Shown piece by piece: positions 1-7,305 of a stretch of DNA of 8,184 nucleotides. Origin of the DNA: Actinomycetes bacterium (GTDB taxonomy: Bacteria; Actinomycetota; Aquicultoria; CAJVYJ01; JAUVQD01). A program made the translations under genes and the position numbers. Position 1 is the stretch's first letter, and every line of letters starts with the position of its first letter. The notes beneath the pieces were generated by a model. It saw nothing but the letters and a program-made list of their open reading frames with translations. It ran no database searches and was not told the origin of the DNA. The stretch lies in NCBI GenBank assembly GCA_030666075.1, contig DAOUYN010000025.1:1-8184 (forward strand), written 5' to 3'.

Positions 1-675
1 ACAGTTGATATTGCCATCGCCGGTGACGCGACAGACTCAGCCTCAGGTGTAGATGGATACTCGATCGAGTGGAGCACTTCTGCCGTAACCCTTCCTGACA
101 CCATCAAAGACATGGAAGAGAGTGACAGTGCGACCACTTCGCCGGCCCTAACTCCAGACGATCCGAATTTCACCCTGGCGCCGCCCAATGTCACTCCGAC
201 CGGGGTAAATATCTCTGTCAGTCTGCCCAACGATATCGATGCTGTCTTTGACCAGGTAAATTGTCAGGGTGTCCTCTCTATCGACCAAGTACCGCCGGTC
301 AAGTCGGCCCCTGAAGGCCGGGTCCATCTCAAGAACGGCTACTACGAGGCCTTTACAGATGCTTGCTTCGATCCGCAGATCACGGTCACGATCCCTTACA
401 ATCCGATCAATGTCTATGATAATGAGAACGATCTACGGCTGATCCACTGGGAAGGCGGGGTCTGGGTCGACAGAACCACGTCGATCGATACGACGAATAA
501 CCGCATCACCGGTGTAGTGGATAGCTTCTCGCCGCTGGCCGTGACGCAACCTGCCCCTCCGGGGACCGGCGTCAAGGCGAACGTCCTCTTAGCTTTGGCT
601 TTACTCCTGATCGGCGGCGGGCTCATTCTTCTGCGCGGCAATCGGGGTTGGACCATCTCCCGCAAGACTATCTAG
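1..675 (+). CDS. Secreted surface protein with Ig/Fn3-like repeat and C-terminal anchor (5' partial)
   Basis: The frame is open from base 1, so this is the last 224 codons of a longer protein; the ATG at 112 is internal, not the start. The first ~45 residues (SGVDGYSIEWS..., then TSPAL) resemble the edge of a fibronectin/Ig-like repeat of the kind found in large bacterial exoproteins. A second beta-rich segment follows, containing ITVTIPYNP, LRLIHWEGGVWVD and a DSFSPLAV ending, a pattern I recognise from C-terminal modules of secreted proteins of uncultured Gram-positives. A Pro/Gly linker containing PPGTG, a ~20-residue hydrophobic helix (NVLLALALLLIGGGLILL) and a basic tail (RGNRGWTISRKTI) close the protein, which is the layout of a cell-wall sorting signal or a simple membrane anchor. 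It therefore probably sits on the cell surface facing outward. Its binding or catalytic function lies upstream of the window and cannot be named. No terminator is evident after the stop. Confidence 0.85.
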   Translation, partial: TVDIAIAGDATDSASGVDGYSIEWSTSAVTLPDTIKDMEESDSATTSPALTPDDPNFTLAPPNVTPTGVNISVSLPNDIDAVFDQVNCQGVLSIDQVPPVKSAPEGRVHLKNGYYEAFTDACFDPQITVTIPYNPINVYDNENDLRLIHWEGGVWVDRTTSIDTTNNRITGVVDSFSPLAVTQPAPPGTGVKANVLLALALLLIGGGLILLRGNRGWTISRKTI

Positions 676-727
676 TCGATTCCGTAGACAAGCTTTACTC
701 CTGTTGCTCAAAACCGCGCGACTTCGG

Positions 728-736
728 TGATATAAT
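728..736 (+). promoter_or_regulatory. Extended -10 promoter for uvrA
   Basis: TGATATAAT is a perfect TGn extension plus consensus -10 (TATAAT at 731-736). There is no good -35 at 16-18 bases; the nearest candidate, TTGCTC at 704-709, is 21 bases away, which suits an extended -10 promoter. Transcription would start near 743, giving a leader of about 27 bases before the uvrA GTG. I saw no actinobacterial (GAAC-N4-GTTC type) LexA box in the gap, so SOS control is not supported here. Confidence 0.65.
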
Positions 737-755
737 TCATAGGTTACGCGTTTTT

Positions 756-764
756 AGGGAGGAA
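756..764 (+). promoter_or_regulatory. Ribosome binding site of uvrA
   Basis: AGGGAGGAA lies five bases before the GTG at 770 and is a strong Shine-Dalgarno match. It supports that GTG as the true start. Confidence 0.8.
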
Positions 765-769
765 CGTCC

Positions 770-3607
770 GTGTCACAAGATAAGATCGTCATAAAAGGGG
801 CCAGGGAGCACAACCTAAAGAATATCAACCTCGAGCTGCCCCGGGATAAGATCATCGTCATGACCGGGCTGAGCGGGTCAGGGAAGTCATCGCTCGCGTT
901 CGACACCATCTACGCCGAAGGACAGCGACGATATGTCGAGTCTCTTTCCGCTTACGCGCGCCAGTTCCTCGGGCAGATGCAAAAACCCGATGTCGACCAC
1001 ATCGATGGCCTCTCGCCGGCCGTCTCGATCGACCAGAAGACTACTTCCCGGAACCCGCGTTCCACTGTCGGGACAGTCACCGAAATATATGACTACTTAC
1101 GTCTGCTTTACGCCCGCATCGGCATCCCGCATTGTCCGAATTGCGGCCGGGAGATCAGCAAACTCTCCGCCCAGCAGATCATCGACCGGATCATGGATTT
1201 GCCCATAGAGTCCAAGTTCCACGTCTTGGCCCCGCTTATCCAGGGGCGAAAAGGAGAGCATAAACGGATCTTTGACAACTTGCGTCGGGAAGGATTCGTT
1301 CGCGTTAAAGTCGATGAAGAAGTACGGCTGCTCGAAGAAGATATCAAGTTGGACAAGAACCAGAAACACACGATCGAGGTCATAGTCGATCGCCTGGTGA
1401 TGAAGGAAGACCTCCGACGGCGGCTGGCAGGCTCGATCGAGCTGGCCCTGAAGCTCGGGGAGGGTATGGTCCATATCGAGTTGATAGATGGGTCCGGCGA
1501 AGCGGAGGTCCTCTCATTCTCAGAGCAGTTTGCTTGCTTCGATTGCGGGCTGGGTTTCGAAGAACCCGCGCCCCGACAGTTTTCGTTTAACAGCCCTTAT
1601 GGGGCCTGTGAGACATGCGGGGGCCTTGGGAGCCGTCCCGAGATCGATGCGGAGTTAGTCATTGCCAGCATCGATCTGACGCTTGACGAGGGGGCGATCC
1701 ATCCTTGGTCGGGCAAGACCAGATATTATTCGAGCCTCTTGCAGGCGCTCGGCCGCGAGCACGACTTCAGTACGAAAGTTCCTTATAGGCAGCTGACCGA
1801 GGAGCAAAAGCACCTCATCATATATGGTGAGCCGCGGACCGTCGTCGATGTCCGCTATGTAAATGACCGCGGGATGAGCCGGGAGTACCGGACTGTCTAT
1901 GAGGGAGTCATCCCGAGCTTGATGCGGCGTTACAAGGAGACGGAATCCGAGTTTTCGCGCCAGCGGATCGGGCAGTATATGTTGACGGCTGAGTGCCCCG
2001 CTTGCAGCGGCGCCCGGCTCAAGCCAGTCAGTCTCGCCGTGACCCTAGCCGGCCTCAACATCCACGAACTTTGCAGTCTGCCGGCACTATCGTCGGTAGA
2101 GTTTATTGAAGGGCTCCCAGAGAAGCTTTCTGAGCGGGAGATGATCATCGCCGGACGGGTCCTCAAGGAAGTAAAGGAGCGCCTGCGGTTTCTCGTCGAT
2201 GTCGGGCTGGACTACTTGACGCTCGGTCGGGCCGCGGCAACACTGTCGGGCGGGGAGGCCCAGCGGATACGTTTGGCCACCCAGATCGGTTCGGGACTGA
2301 TGGGTGTTCTGTATGTGCTCGATGAGCCTTCTATCGGCCTTCATCAGCGCGATAACGACCGCCTGATGGCCACTTTGAAAAGATTGCGCGATCTGGGAAA
2401 CACGCTGATAGTCGTCGAACATGATGAAGCCACGATCAGAGAAGCTGATTTCGTGGTCGACATCGGCCCCGGGGCCGGCGAGCATGGCGGGCACATCGTC
2501 GCCACCGGGACACCGCAGCAGATCATGGAGTCCAAGGATTCAGTCACCGGGCTTTATTTAACCGGCAAAGCCGGCGTGGTCGTGCCGGCCGAGCGTCGCC
2601 CCGGCAATGGCCGCAAGCTCGTCATCCGCGGGGCGCAAGAACACAACCTTAAGAATATAGACATAGAGTTTCCGCTGGGGAAATTCATCTGCGTTACCGG
2701 GTTGTCCGGCTCCGGCAAGAGCACCCTCGTCAGTGATATCCTGGCTCGAGCGCTCTCCCAGGAGCTGCATCGCGCCAGGGTCAAGCCGGGACGGTTCACG
2801 GCGCTAGAGGGCCTGCGGAACATCGACAAAGTCATCGAGATCGACCAGTCACCGATCGGGCGCACCCCCCGGTCGAACGCCGCCACCTACACAGGGGTCT
2901 TCGGCGAGATCCGCAATGTTTTCGCCACTACTCAAGAGGCGAAAGTCCGCGGATATGCTCCAGGGCGCTTCAGCTTCAACGTTAAGGGCGGGCGGTGCGA
3001 GTCCTGTCGCGGCGACGGGACCATCAAGATAGAGATGCATTTCCTCCCGGATGTCTATGTCCCCTGCGAGGTCTGTAAGGGACGGCGCTACAATGACGAG
3101 ACGCTAGAGGTCAAGTTTAAAGGGAAGACGATCTCTGAAGTGCTGGATATGTCGGTTGAGGAGGCAGCGGGCTTCTTTGACAAGATCCCCCGGATCAATC
3201 GACGCTTGATGACGCTCTTCGATGTCGGCCTGGGCTATATCCGCCTCGGGCAGCCGGCGCCGACACTTTCCGGAGGTGAAGCGCAACGGGTCAAGCTCGC
3301 TTCCGAGCTGGGCAAGGTGGCTACCGGGAAGACTTTCTATATCCTGGACGAGCCGACGACCGGACTTCACTTTGCGGATGTAGCAACCCTGCTGGGGGTT
3401 CTCCAACGTCTGGTCGACTCCGGGAACACGGTCTTGGTCATCGAGCATAATCTCGATGTCATCAAAAGTGCGGACCACATCATCGACCTCGGACCTGAAG
3501 GCGGCGACAAAGGCGGACAGATCGTCGCGGCCGGGACTCCTGAAGCGGTGGCAAAAACGCCCGACTCGTACACCGGACGCTACCTTTCCCCGCTCGTCGG
3601 TGGGTAG
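770..3607 (+). CDS. uvrA: Excinuclease ABC subunit A (UvrA)
   Basis: UvrA is the ATP-driven damage sensor of nucleotide excision repair: as a dimer it scans DNA and loads UvrB at lesions. At 945 residues it has full family length (about 940-970). Two ABC ATPase modules are visible. The first has Walker A GLSGSGKS at residues 33-40, signature LSGGEAQR near 492 and Walker [10 protein letters not shown] near 515. The second has Walker A GLSGSGKS near 644, signature near 833 and Walker [10 protein letters not shown] near 857. Zinc-binding cysteine pairs occur at C256/C259-C280/C283 within the first half and C743/C746-C766/C769 within the second, the latter being the zinc module that contacts damaged DNA in the family. 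Additional CxxC pairs occur in CPNC near residue 122 and in CPAC near residue 410. The GTG start is set by a strong ribosome binding site. The gene has its own promoter and no obvious terminator after it. Nothing is missing or unusual in the protein. Confidence 0.98.
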   Translation: MSQDKIVIKGAREHNLKNINLELPRDKIIVMTGLSGSGKSSLAFDTIYAEGQRRYVESLSAYARQFLGQMQKPDVDHIDGLSPAVSIDQKTTSRNPRSTVGTVTEIYDYLRLLYARIGIPHCPNCGREISKLSAQQIIDRIMDLPIESKFHVLAPLIQGRKGEHKRIFDNLRREGFVRVKVDEEVRLLEEDIKLDKNQKHTIEVIVDRLVMKEDLRRRLAGSIELALKLGEGMVHIELIDGSGEAEVLSFSEQFACFDCGLGFEEPAPRQFSFNSPYGACETCGGLGSRPEIDAELVIASIDLTLDEGAIHPWSGKTRYYSSLLQALGREHDFSTKVPYRQLTEEQKHLIIYGEPRTVVDVRYVNDRGMSREYRTVYEGVIPSLMRRYKETESEFSRQRIGQYMLTAECPACSGARLKPVSLAVTLAGLNIHELCSLPALSSVEFIEGLPEKLSEREMIIAGRVLKEVKERLRFLVDVGLDYLTLGRAAATLSGGEAQRIRLATQIGSGLMGVLYVLDEPSIGLHQRDNDRLMATLKRLRDLGNTLIVVEHDEATIREADFVVDIGPGAGEHGGHIVATGTPQQIMESKDSVTGLYLTGKAGVVVPAERRPGNGRKLVIRGAQEHNLKNIDIEFPLGKFICVTGLSGSGKSTLVSDILARALSQELHRARVKPGRFTALEGLRNIDKVIEIDQSPIGRTPRSNAATYTGVFGEIRNVFATTQEAKVRGYAPGRFSFNVKGGRCESCRGDGTIKIEMHFLPDVYVPCEVCKGRRYNDETLEVKFKGKTISEVLDMSVEEAAGFFDKIPRINRRLMTLFDVGLGYIRLGQPAPTLSGGEAQRVKLASELGKVATGKTFYILDEPTTGLHFADVATLLGVLQRLVDSGNTVLVIEHNLDVIKSADHIIDLGPEGGDKGGQIVAAGTPEAVAKTPDSYTGRYLSPLVGG

Positions 3608-3629
3608 GCTTCTAGGAACCGGGGCCGAC

Positions 3630-3658
3630 TTGGAGTAAAATCGATCCAATCCTTTAAT
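3630..3658 (+). promoter_or_regulatory. Candidate promoter(s) upstream of hisG
   Basis: TTGGAG (3630-3635), a 17-base spacer and TTTAAT (3653-3658) form a plausible sigma-70-type promoter, with start near 3665 and a leader of about 58 bases. An overlapping -10-like TAAAAT at 3636-3641 could be an alternative, but its -35 (TAGGAA) is poor. Both sit in an AT-rich island within otherwise GC-rich DNA. This is a motif judgement only. Confidence 0.45.
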
Positions 3659-3674
3659 ACGTTAACTTGACGCA

Positions 3675-3711
3675 GCCCCAAGGGGCGCCAACCGATAGCC
3701 GGTTCGCCGGC
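3675..3711 (+). promoter_or_regulatory. Tandem hairpins in the hisG leader
   Basis: Two perfect short inverted repeats are visible. GCCCC/GGGGC (3675-3679 and 3682-3686) is separated by only two bases, so it would fold with a four-base loop after losing the innermost pair. GCCGG-TTCG-CCGGC (3698-3711) is a five-pair stem with a UUCG loop that ends directly against the hisG ribosome binding site. Neither is followed by a T-run, so they are not intrinsic terminators. They may tune access to the ribosome binding site or stabilise the 5' end. I match them to no known riboswitch, and there is no His-codon-rich leader peptide of the classical attenuator type. Confidence 0.5.
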
Positions 3712-3717
3712 AAGGAG
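3712..3717 (+). promoter_or_regulatory. Ribosome binding site of hisG
   Basis: AAGGAG lies five bases before the ATG at 3723. The in-frame GTG at 3717 overlaps this site and so could not use it, which argues for ATG 3723 as the start. Confidence 0.75.
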
Positions 3718-3722
3718 TGAAG

Positions 3723-4595
3723 ATGCTGAAAATAGCTATCCCTAAAGGCAGTCTTGAGGAGCAGACGTTGCTCCTCTTTTCTCAAGCCGACATGCCTGTA
3801 CAGAAGAGTTCGCGGCAGTACAACCCGGTCGTGGACGATCCCCGCATCGACAAAGTGAAAATCCTGCGGCCGCAGGAGATACCGACCTATGTCACTGATG
3901 GATTCTTCGACCTGGGGATATCTGGTCTCGATTGCATCGGGGAAGCCGGAGCCGACGTTATAGAGGTCGCCGACATGCCCTATGCGAAGACGGGTTCAGG
4001 CAAGCTCAAGATGGTTGTCGCCGTTCCGAACGACTCGCCGATAGAGAAGCCGGAAGATATTCCCCCGGGGAGCCGGATCTCCGCCGAGTTCCCGAAGACG
4101 GCGGAGAAGTACTTTAAGAAGCTCGGCATCCCGGTAGATATCTTCTTTTCTTACGGGGCCACCGAGGCCAAGGTCCCCGAGCTGATGGATGTCATCGTCG
4201 ATCTGACTGAAACCGGCCAGACGCTTCGGCGCAATCAACTGAAAATAATCGGCGTCATCATGGAGTCGACGACAAAACTGATAGCGAACAAAGCCGCCTG
4301 GGCCGACCCCGAAAAGCGGCGCGCTATCGAAGAGATCAAGACCCTACTCTTGGGGGTCATCGAGGCCCGAGGGAAGGTCCTTATCTCAATGAACGTGCCA
4401 AAGGATCGCCTCGACGAAGTCATAGCGGCCCTGCCGGCGATGAAGCGCCCGACCGTCAACCAGCTTTATGACTCCCACTACCTGGAAGTAGCGACAGTCG
4501 TCGAGAAGAATCAAGTGAATCTGTTGCTGCCGCAACTGAAAGCGCATGGCGCCGAGGACATCCTTGAGCTGGGGATATCGAAGATAGTGAGATAG
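3723..4595 (+). CDS. hisG: ATP phosphoribosyltransferase, long regulated form (HisG)
   Basis: HisG catalyses the first step of histidine synthesis, joining ATP and PRPP to give phosphoribosyl-ATP, in the cytosol. The protein is 290 residues from the ATG chosen here. It opens with LKIAIPKGSLEEQT, typical of the family N-terminus, and carries the PRPP-binding loop in DVIVDLTETGQTLRRN near residues 155-171. The last ~75 residues (from VLISMNVPKDRLDEVIAALP) match the ACT-like HisG C-terminal domain that mediates histidine feedback inhibition. Its length and this domain mark the long, hexameric type, which does not need the HisZ partner of short HisG. Sequence style (GATEAKVPELMD, IANKAAWADPEKRR) resembles the HisG subgroup I know from Acidobacteria, Deltaproteobacteria and related phyla, though this is from memory. 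It stands alone between uvrA and uvrC; no other his gene is seen, so the rest of the pathway must be encoded elsewhere. Feedback control at the protein level is expected from the C-terminal domain. Confidence 0.95.
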   Translation: MLKIAIPKGSLEEQTLLLFSQADMPVQKSSRQYNPVVDDPRIDKVKILRPQEIPTYVTDGFFDLGISGLDCIGEAGADVIEVADMPYAKTGSGKLKMVVAVPNDSPIEKPEDIPPGSRISAEFPKTAEKYFKKLGIPVDIFFSYGATEAKVPELMDVIVDLTETGQTLRRNQLKIIGVIMESTTKLIANKAAWADPEKRRAIEEIKTLLLGVIEARGKVLISMNVPKDRLDEVIAALPAMKRPTVNQLYDSHYLEVATVVEKNQVNLLLPQLKAHGAEDILELGISKIVR

Positions 4596-4604
4596 CGGCT
4601 AAGG

Positions 4605-4624
4605 CCCCATGTTAAAATCTGGGG
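4605..4624 (+). promoter_or_regulatory. Putative leaderless uvrC promoter inside an inverted repeat
   Basis: TGTTAAAAT at 4610-4618 is an extended -10 (TGn plus TAAAAT at 4613-4618). Its expected start point, six to seven bases downstream, falls on the A of the uvrC ATG at 4625, and no proper Shine-Dalgarno precedes that ATG. The hexamer is flanked by perfect five-base arms CCCCA (4605-4609) and TGGGG (4620-4624), which could be an operator or a chance repeat. No good -35 was found. Confidence 0.5.
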
Positions 4625-6454
4625 ATGATCGATGCGAATCTCCGGAGGGAAGCCAGGAACGCTCCCGAGCGGCCCGGCGTCTATCTGTTCAAAGACGAGG
4701 GCGGCAACGTCCTCTACGTCGGCAAGGCCAAATCTCTTAAGAATCGGGTCCGGTCCTATTTCCAAAAGAACCATCCGCTCGAGAAGGTCCGCCGGCTCGT
4801 CGACGGTTCGCGCTTCCTAGACTTCTTTGTTACCGCGACCGAGGTAGAGGCGCTCGTCCTTGAGTGCAACCTGATCAAGCGGTACCACCCGCGCTACAAC
4901 GTCGAGTATCGTGATGATAAGAGCTATCCATACTTGGCCGTAGATTTGAAGCAGGAGTGGCCCAGGGTCCGCTACACGCGGGAGCGTCACCGTCGAGATA
5001 CCCGGTATTTCGGACCGTATACGAACGCCCAGGCCCTGAAAGAAACTCTCGATACCTTGCTCAAGATATTTCCCTTGCGTACCTGTTCCGACAGCGTACT
5101 AGTTCGGGCCAAACGGACCGGGCGGCCGTGTCTTTACTATCATATCGGGCGGTGTCCGGGTCCATGCATCGCGAAGATAGACCACGCGGAGTACGGGCGG
5201 ACGATCGAACGGATATCGGGGTTCTTAGAGGGGCGCCAGGAGCAGGTCATCGCCGATCTCACTAAAGAGATGGAGCAGGCGTCACAGGCCCAGGAGTATG
5301 AGCGGGCCGGCCTCTTCAGGGACCGGGTCAAGACAGCCTCGCAAACCTTGGAAAAGCAGCGCGTAGCCACGGATAGCCGCCTTAACCAAGATATCTTCGG
5401 CGTCGCTGAAGAAGACGATATCGCCTGTGTGCAGTTATTGAAGGTACGGTCCGGCAAGTTGGTCGGGAGCGAGGATTTCATCGTCGAGCTGGCGGCGGGG
5501 ACTGATACGTGTGAGATCTTGAGCAGTTTCATCAAGCAATACTACGATAGCACCCCGATCATCCCCGACGAAGTCGTTCTGGCTGAAGAGCTGGAGGAGC
5601 CGGAGGCGATCGCGTCCTGGTTATCGGAAAAGCGCGGGCGGGCCCTTGCCATGACGGTCCCGAAGCGGGGACTGAAGAAGCGGCTCATTGAGATGGCGGT
5701 CGAGAACGCGTGGCATTCGATCGGGCGCTTCAAGGTCCGCTCCGAACATGAATCGAAAAAAGTCATGGCAGGCTTGATGGAACTTCAAGCGGCGCTGGGG
5801 CTCGATGCGCCGCCCGCGACCATCGAGTGCTTCGATATCTCTAATATCAGCGGCACTAATGCCGTCGGGTCGATGGTCGTATTCCTGGGCGGACGTTCCG
5901 CGCGCCAGGCTTATCGGCGTTTCAAGATCAAAACAGGCCAGGGGGAGCCCAATGATTTCGCGATGATGAAAGAGGTAGTCGGGCGGCGGTTGGCGCGGGG
6001 TTCAAAGGACCCGAAATTTGCGGTCCGCCCGGACCTGATAATAGTTGACGGTGGCAAGCCCCAGCTTCGCGCGGCCATGGAGGCTTTGGCGGCGGCCGAT
6101 ATCGACTCCGTCCCGCTGGCGGCTCTAGCCAAACAGAATGAGGACCTATATCTACCGGGCCGAGCTGATCCGGTGCGTCTTCCCGAGCGCTCCGCCGGCC
6201 TTTATCTGGTTCAGCGGATCCGCGATGAAGCCCACCGTTTTGCGGTCGATTACCATCGACGGTTGCGCTCCAAGTCGATGCGCGCTTCGCGCCTCGATGA
6301 CATATCCGGCCTGGGCGAGAAGCGGCGGACTCTGTTGTTGCGCCATTTCGGAAGCGTCAAGCGGATAGCGCAGGCACAAGAAGAAGAGCTGGTCGCGGCC
6401 GGTCTGCCCCGGCCGGTGGCAAAGAATGTGAAGGATGCTCTCGGTGGGGGCTGA
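4625..6454 (+). CDS. uvrC: Excinuclease ABC subunit C (UvrC)
   Basis: UvrC is the dual nuclease of nucleotide excision repair; it cuts on both sides of a lesion marked by UvrB. The 609 residues show the full domain order. The GIY-YIG nuclease (3' cut) begins with RPGVYLFKDEGG and VLYVGKAKSLKNRVRSYF at about 17-50. A cysteine cluster follows (C154, C169, C177, C181), corresponding to the Fe-S ligands reported for E. coli UvrC, with a slightly longer first spacing. The UVR helix pair that binds UvrB lies near 210-246. The RNase H-like domain (5' cut) has likely catalytic D404 (FDIS), D444 (NDFAMMKEV), D475 (IVDGGKPQL) and H537 (AHRFAV). A helix-hairpin-helix module (LDDISGLGEKRRTLLLRHFGSV) closes the protein from about 557. 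The ATG lies the usual dozen or so residues before PGVY, but has no ribosome binding site, suggesting leaderless translation. All key residues are present. The 3' end overlaps the alkyltransferase gene. Confidence 0.98.
   Translation: MIDANLRREARNAPERPGVYLFKDEGGNVLYVGKAKSLKNRVRSYFQKNHPLEKVRRLVDGSRFLDFFVTATEVEALVLECNLIKRYHPRYNVEYRDDKSYPYLAVDLKQEWPRVRYTRERHRRDTRYFGPYTNAQALKETLDTLLKIFPLRTCSDSVLVRAKRTGRPCLYYHIGRCPGPCIAKIDHAEYGRTIERISGFLEGRQEQVIADLTKEMEQASQAQEYERAGLFRDRVKTASQTLEKQRVATDSRLNQDIFGVAEEDDIACVQLLKVRSGKLVGSEDFIVELAAGTDTCEILSSFIKQYYDSTPIIPDEVVLAEELEEPEAIASWLSEKRGRALAMTVPKRGLKKRLIEMAVENAWHSIGRFKVRSEHESKKVMAGLMELQAALGLDAPPATIECFDISNISGTNAVGSMVVFLGGRSARQAYRRFKIKTGQGEPNDFAMMKEVVGRRLARGSKDPKFAVRPDLIIVDGGKPQLRAAMEALAAADIDSVPLAALAKQNEDLYLPGRADPVRLPERSAGLYLVQRIRDEAHRFAVDYHRRLRSKSMRASRLDDISGLGEKRRTLLLRHFGSVKRIAQAQEEELVAAGLPRPVAKNVKDALGGG
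6431..6435 (+). promoter_or_regulatory. Ribosome binding site of the alkyltransferase gene, inside uvrC
   Basis: AAGGA inside the last uvrC codons lies eight bases before GTG 6444. It runs into the alternative ATG at 6435 and so cannot serve that start. This favours the GTG and suggests coupling of translation to uvrC. Confidence 0.5.
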
Positions 6455-6935
6455 GCGATGGGGCCCCGGCGCCTCGATCCGTCGGTACGAATTCGGGTCC
6501 TGGCGCGGCCTCGTGGTGTCTCGGGAGGAGCTGGTCCTGGCCCACTTCTGGGGCGACGACCCCGAGGTGCTCCTGGGGCGGGCCGCCAAACCCCTCGAAC
6601 CCCGGCTCCACGCACTCTTAAATGATTACTTTTCCGGCCGGGCGACTGAGCCGGCCGGCTGGGCTGTCGGCCTTGAGGGGCTCCCACAGTTCGATCGGGC
6701 CGTTTACAGGGCGGTCCGCGCTGTCCCTCGGGGACTGACGGCCACTTACAAAGAGATCGCCGTTGCGGCCGGATCGCCGCGAGCCGCGCGGGCGGTCGGC
6801 AATGCGCTGGCCCGAAATCCGATACCGCTCTTCGTCCCGTGCCACCGCGTGCGCGGCGCGAATGGGGCCGGGGGTTGGAGCGGGCCGCCGGGATGGAAAG
6901 ACCGGCTATTGGCCCTCGAGGCCCGGCCCGGATAA
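6444..6935 (+). CDS. ogt: Methylated-DNA--protein-cysteine S-methyltransferase (Ogt/MGMT type)
   Basis: This suicide enzyme moves alkyl groups from O6-alkylguanine in DNA onto its own cysteine, repairing the base in one step. From the GTG used here it is 163 residues, normal for Ogt-type proteins. The diverged N-terminal half (IRRYEFGSWRGLVV...) is followed by the conserved DNA-binding and active-site domain: PRGLTATYKEIA with the family tyrosine, RAVGNALARNPIP with the arginine finger, then VPCHRV with acceptor Cys133, and GGWSGPPGWKDRLLALE. An ATG at 6435 in the same frame would add three residues, but the GTG has the better-placed ribosome binding site. It overlaps uvrC by 11 bases, so co-translation is likely. 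There is no Ada-type zinc or AraC domain, hence no sign of self-regulation. By hand count 6481-6900 is about 70% GC against about 55% in sampled uvrC stretches, which may point to a different origin. The symbol is given by family resemblance. Confidence 0.93.
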   Translation: MGAERWGPGASIRRYEFGSWRGLVVSREELVLAHFWGDDPEVLLGRAAKPLEPRLHALLNDYFSGRATEPAGWAVGLEGLPQFDRAVYRAVRAVPRGLTATYKEIAVAAGSPRAARAVGNALARNPIPLFVPCHRVRGANGAGGWSGPPGWKDRLLALEARPG

Positions 6936-6938
6936 AAT
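6909..6938 (+). promoter_or_regulatory. Candidate promoter for the small membrane protein gene
   Basis: TTGGCC (6909-6914), an 18-base spacer and TAAAAT (6933-6938) lie over the end of the alkyltransferase gene; the -10 includes its TAA stop. The start would be near 6945, just at the AGGAG ribosome binding site (6946-6950), giving a very short leader. Read-through from uvrC-ogt is equally possible. Confidence 0.4.
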
Positions 6939-6960
6939 ACACTATAGGAGTGATTGACGA

Positions 6961-7305
6961 ATGAAGAATTTCATCTTGCGAATACTGGTGACCGGCGGCG
7001 TGATCTTCGGCATCGCTTTTTTCTTACCGCAGTTCATCGAGGTGACCGGCGTCCAGGCGGCCTTGGCGGCCGCTCTGGTTCTCGCGCTGGTGAACGCCTT
7101 TATCAGGCCGGTGGTCATGGTGCTGACTCTGCCGATCAACTTCATGACCCTGGGCCTCTTCACTTTGGTCATCAACGCCCTGATGCTCTACATCACGGCG
7201 TACTGGGTCGATGGTTTTATGCTGGCTGGATTTTGGCAGGCGATGACTGCCGCGCTTCTCATCAGCGTGGTCAGCTCTTTCTTGGCCAAGCGAGTGACGG
7301 ACTGA
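6961..7305 (+). CDS. Small four-helix membrane protein, phage-holin-4 / YvlD-like family
   Basis: The 114-residue product is almost entirely hydrophobic, with four predicted membrane segments at about 4-25, 30-49, 53-75 and 84-107. Conserved-looking elements are LALVNAFIRPVVMVLTLPINFMTLGLFTLVINALMLY, which I recognise from the family annotated as phage holin family 4 / DUF360 / YvlD. Despite the name, such genes are widespread in bacterial chromosomes away from phages, and their role is not well established; an envelope role is only an inference. The ATG is preceded by AGGAG ten bases upstream. An overlapping frame beginning with TTG at 6954 is longer but has no protein-like features and is a shadow. 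No lysis, tail or integrase gene is nearby, so a prophage holin is unlikely. The gene lies 25 bases after ogt and 38 before rapZ, and may be co-transcribed with both. Confidence 0.88.
   Translation: MKNFILRILVTGGVIFGIAFFLPQFIEVTGVQAALAAALVLALVNAFIRPVVMVLTLPINFMTLGLFTLVINALMLYITAYWVDGFMLAGFWQAMTAALLISVVSSFLAKRVTD

Noticed and set aside
112..675. Independent small gene starting at ATG 112
   Set aside because: The same frame is open back to base 1 and the Ig/Fn3-like repeat spans the ATG, so this is the tail of a longer gene.
676..769. LexA/SOS box before uvrA
   Set aside because: No GAAC-N4-GTTC or CTGT-N8-ACAG type palindrome was found in the gap.
3104..3649. Minus-strand frame of 181 codons opposite the uvrA end
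   Set aside because: Opposite the second UvrA ATPase signature and Walker B; no protein-like features.
3675..3711. Rho-independent terminator after uvrA
   Set aside because: The stems are GC-rich but no T-run follows either, and the second runs straight into the hisG ribosome binding site.
6250..6942. Long minus-strand open frame (230 codons) over the uvrC end and ogt
   Set aside because: It lies opposite two clear genes in the most GC-rich part of the window, its product is Arg/Pro/Gly-rich with no family resemblance, and it is explained by high GC.
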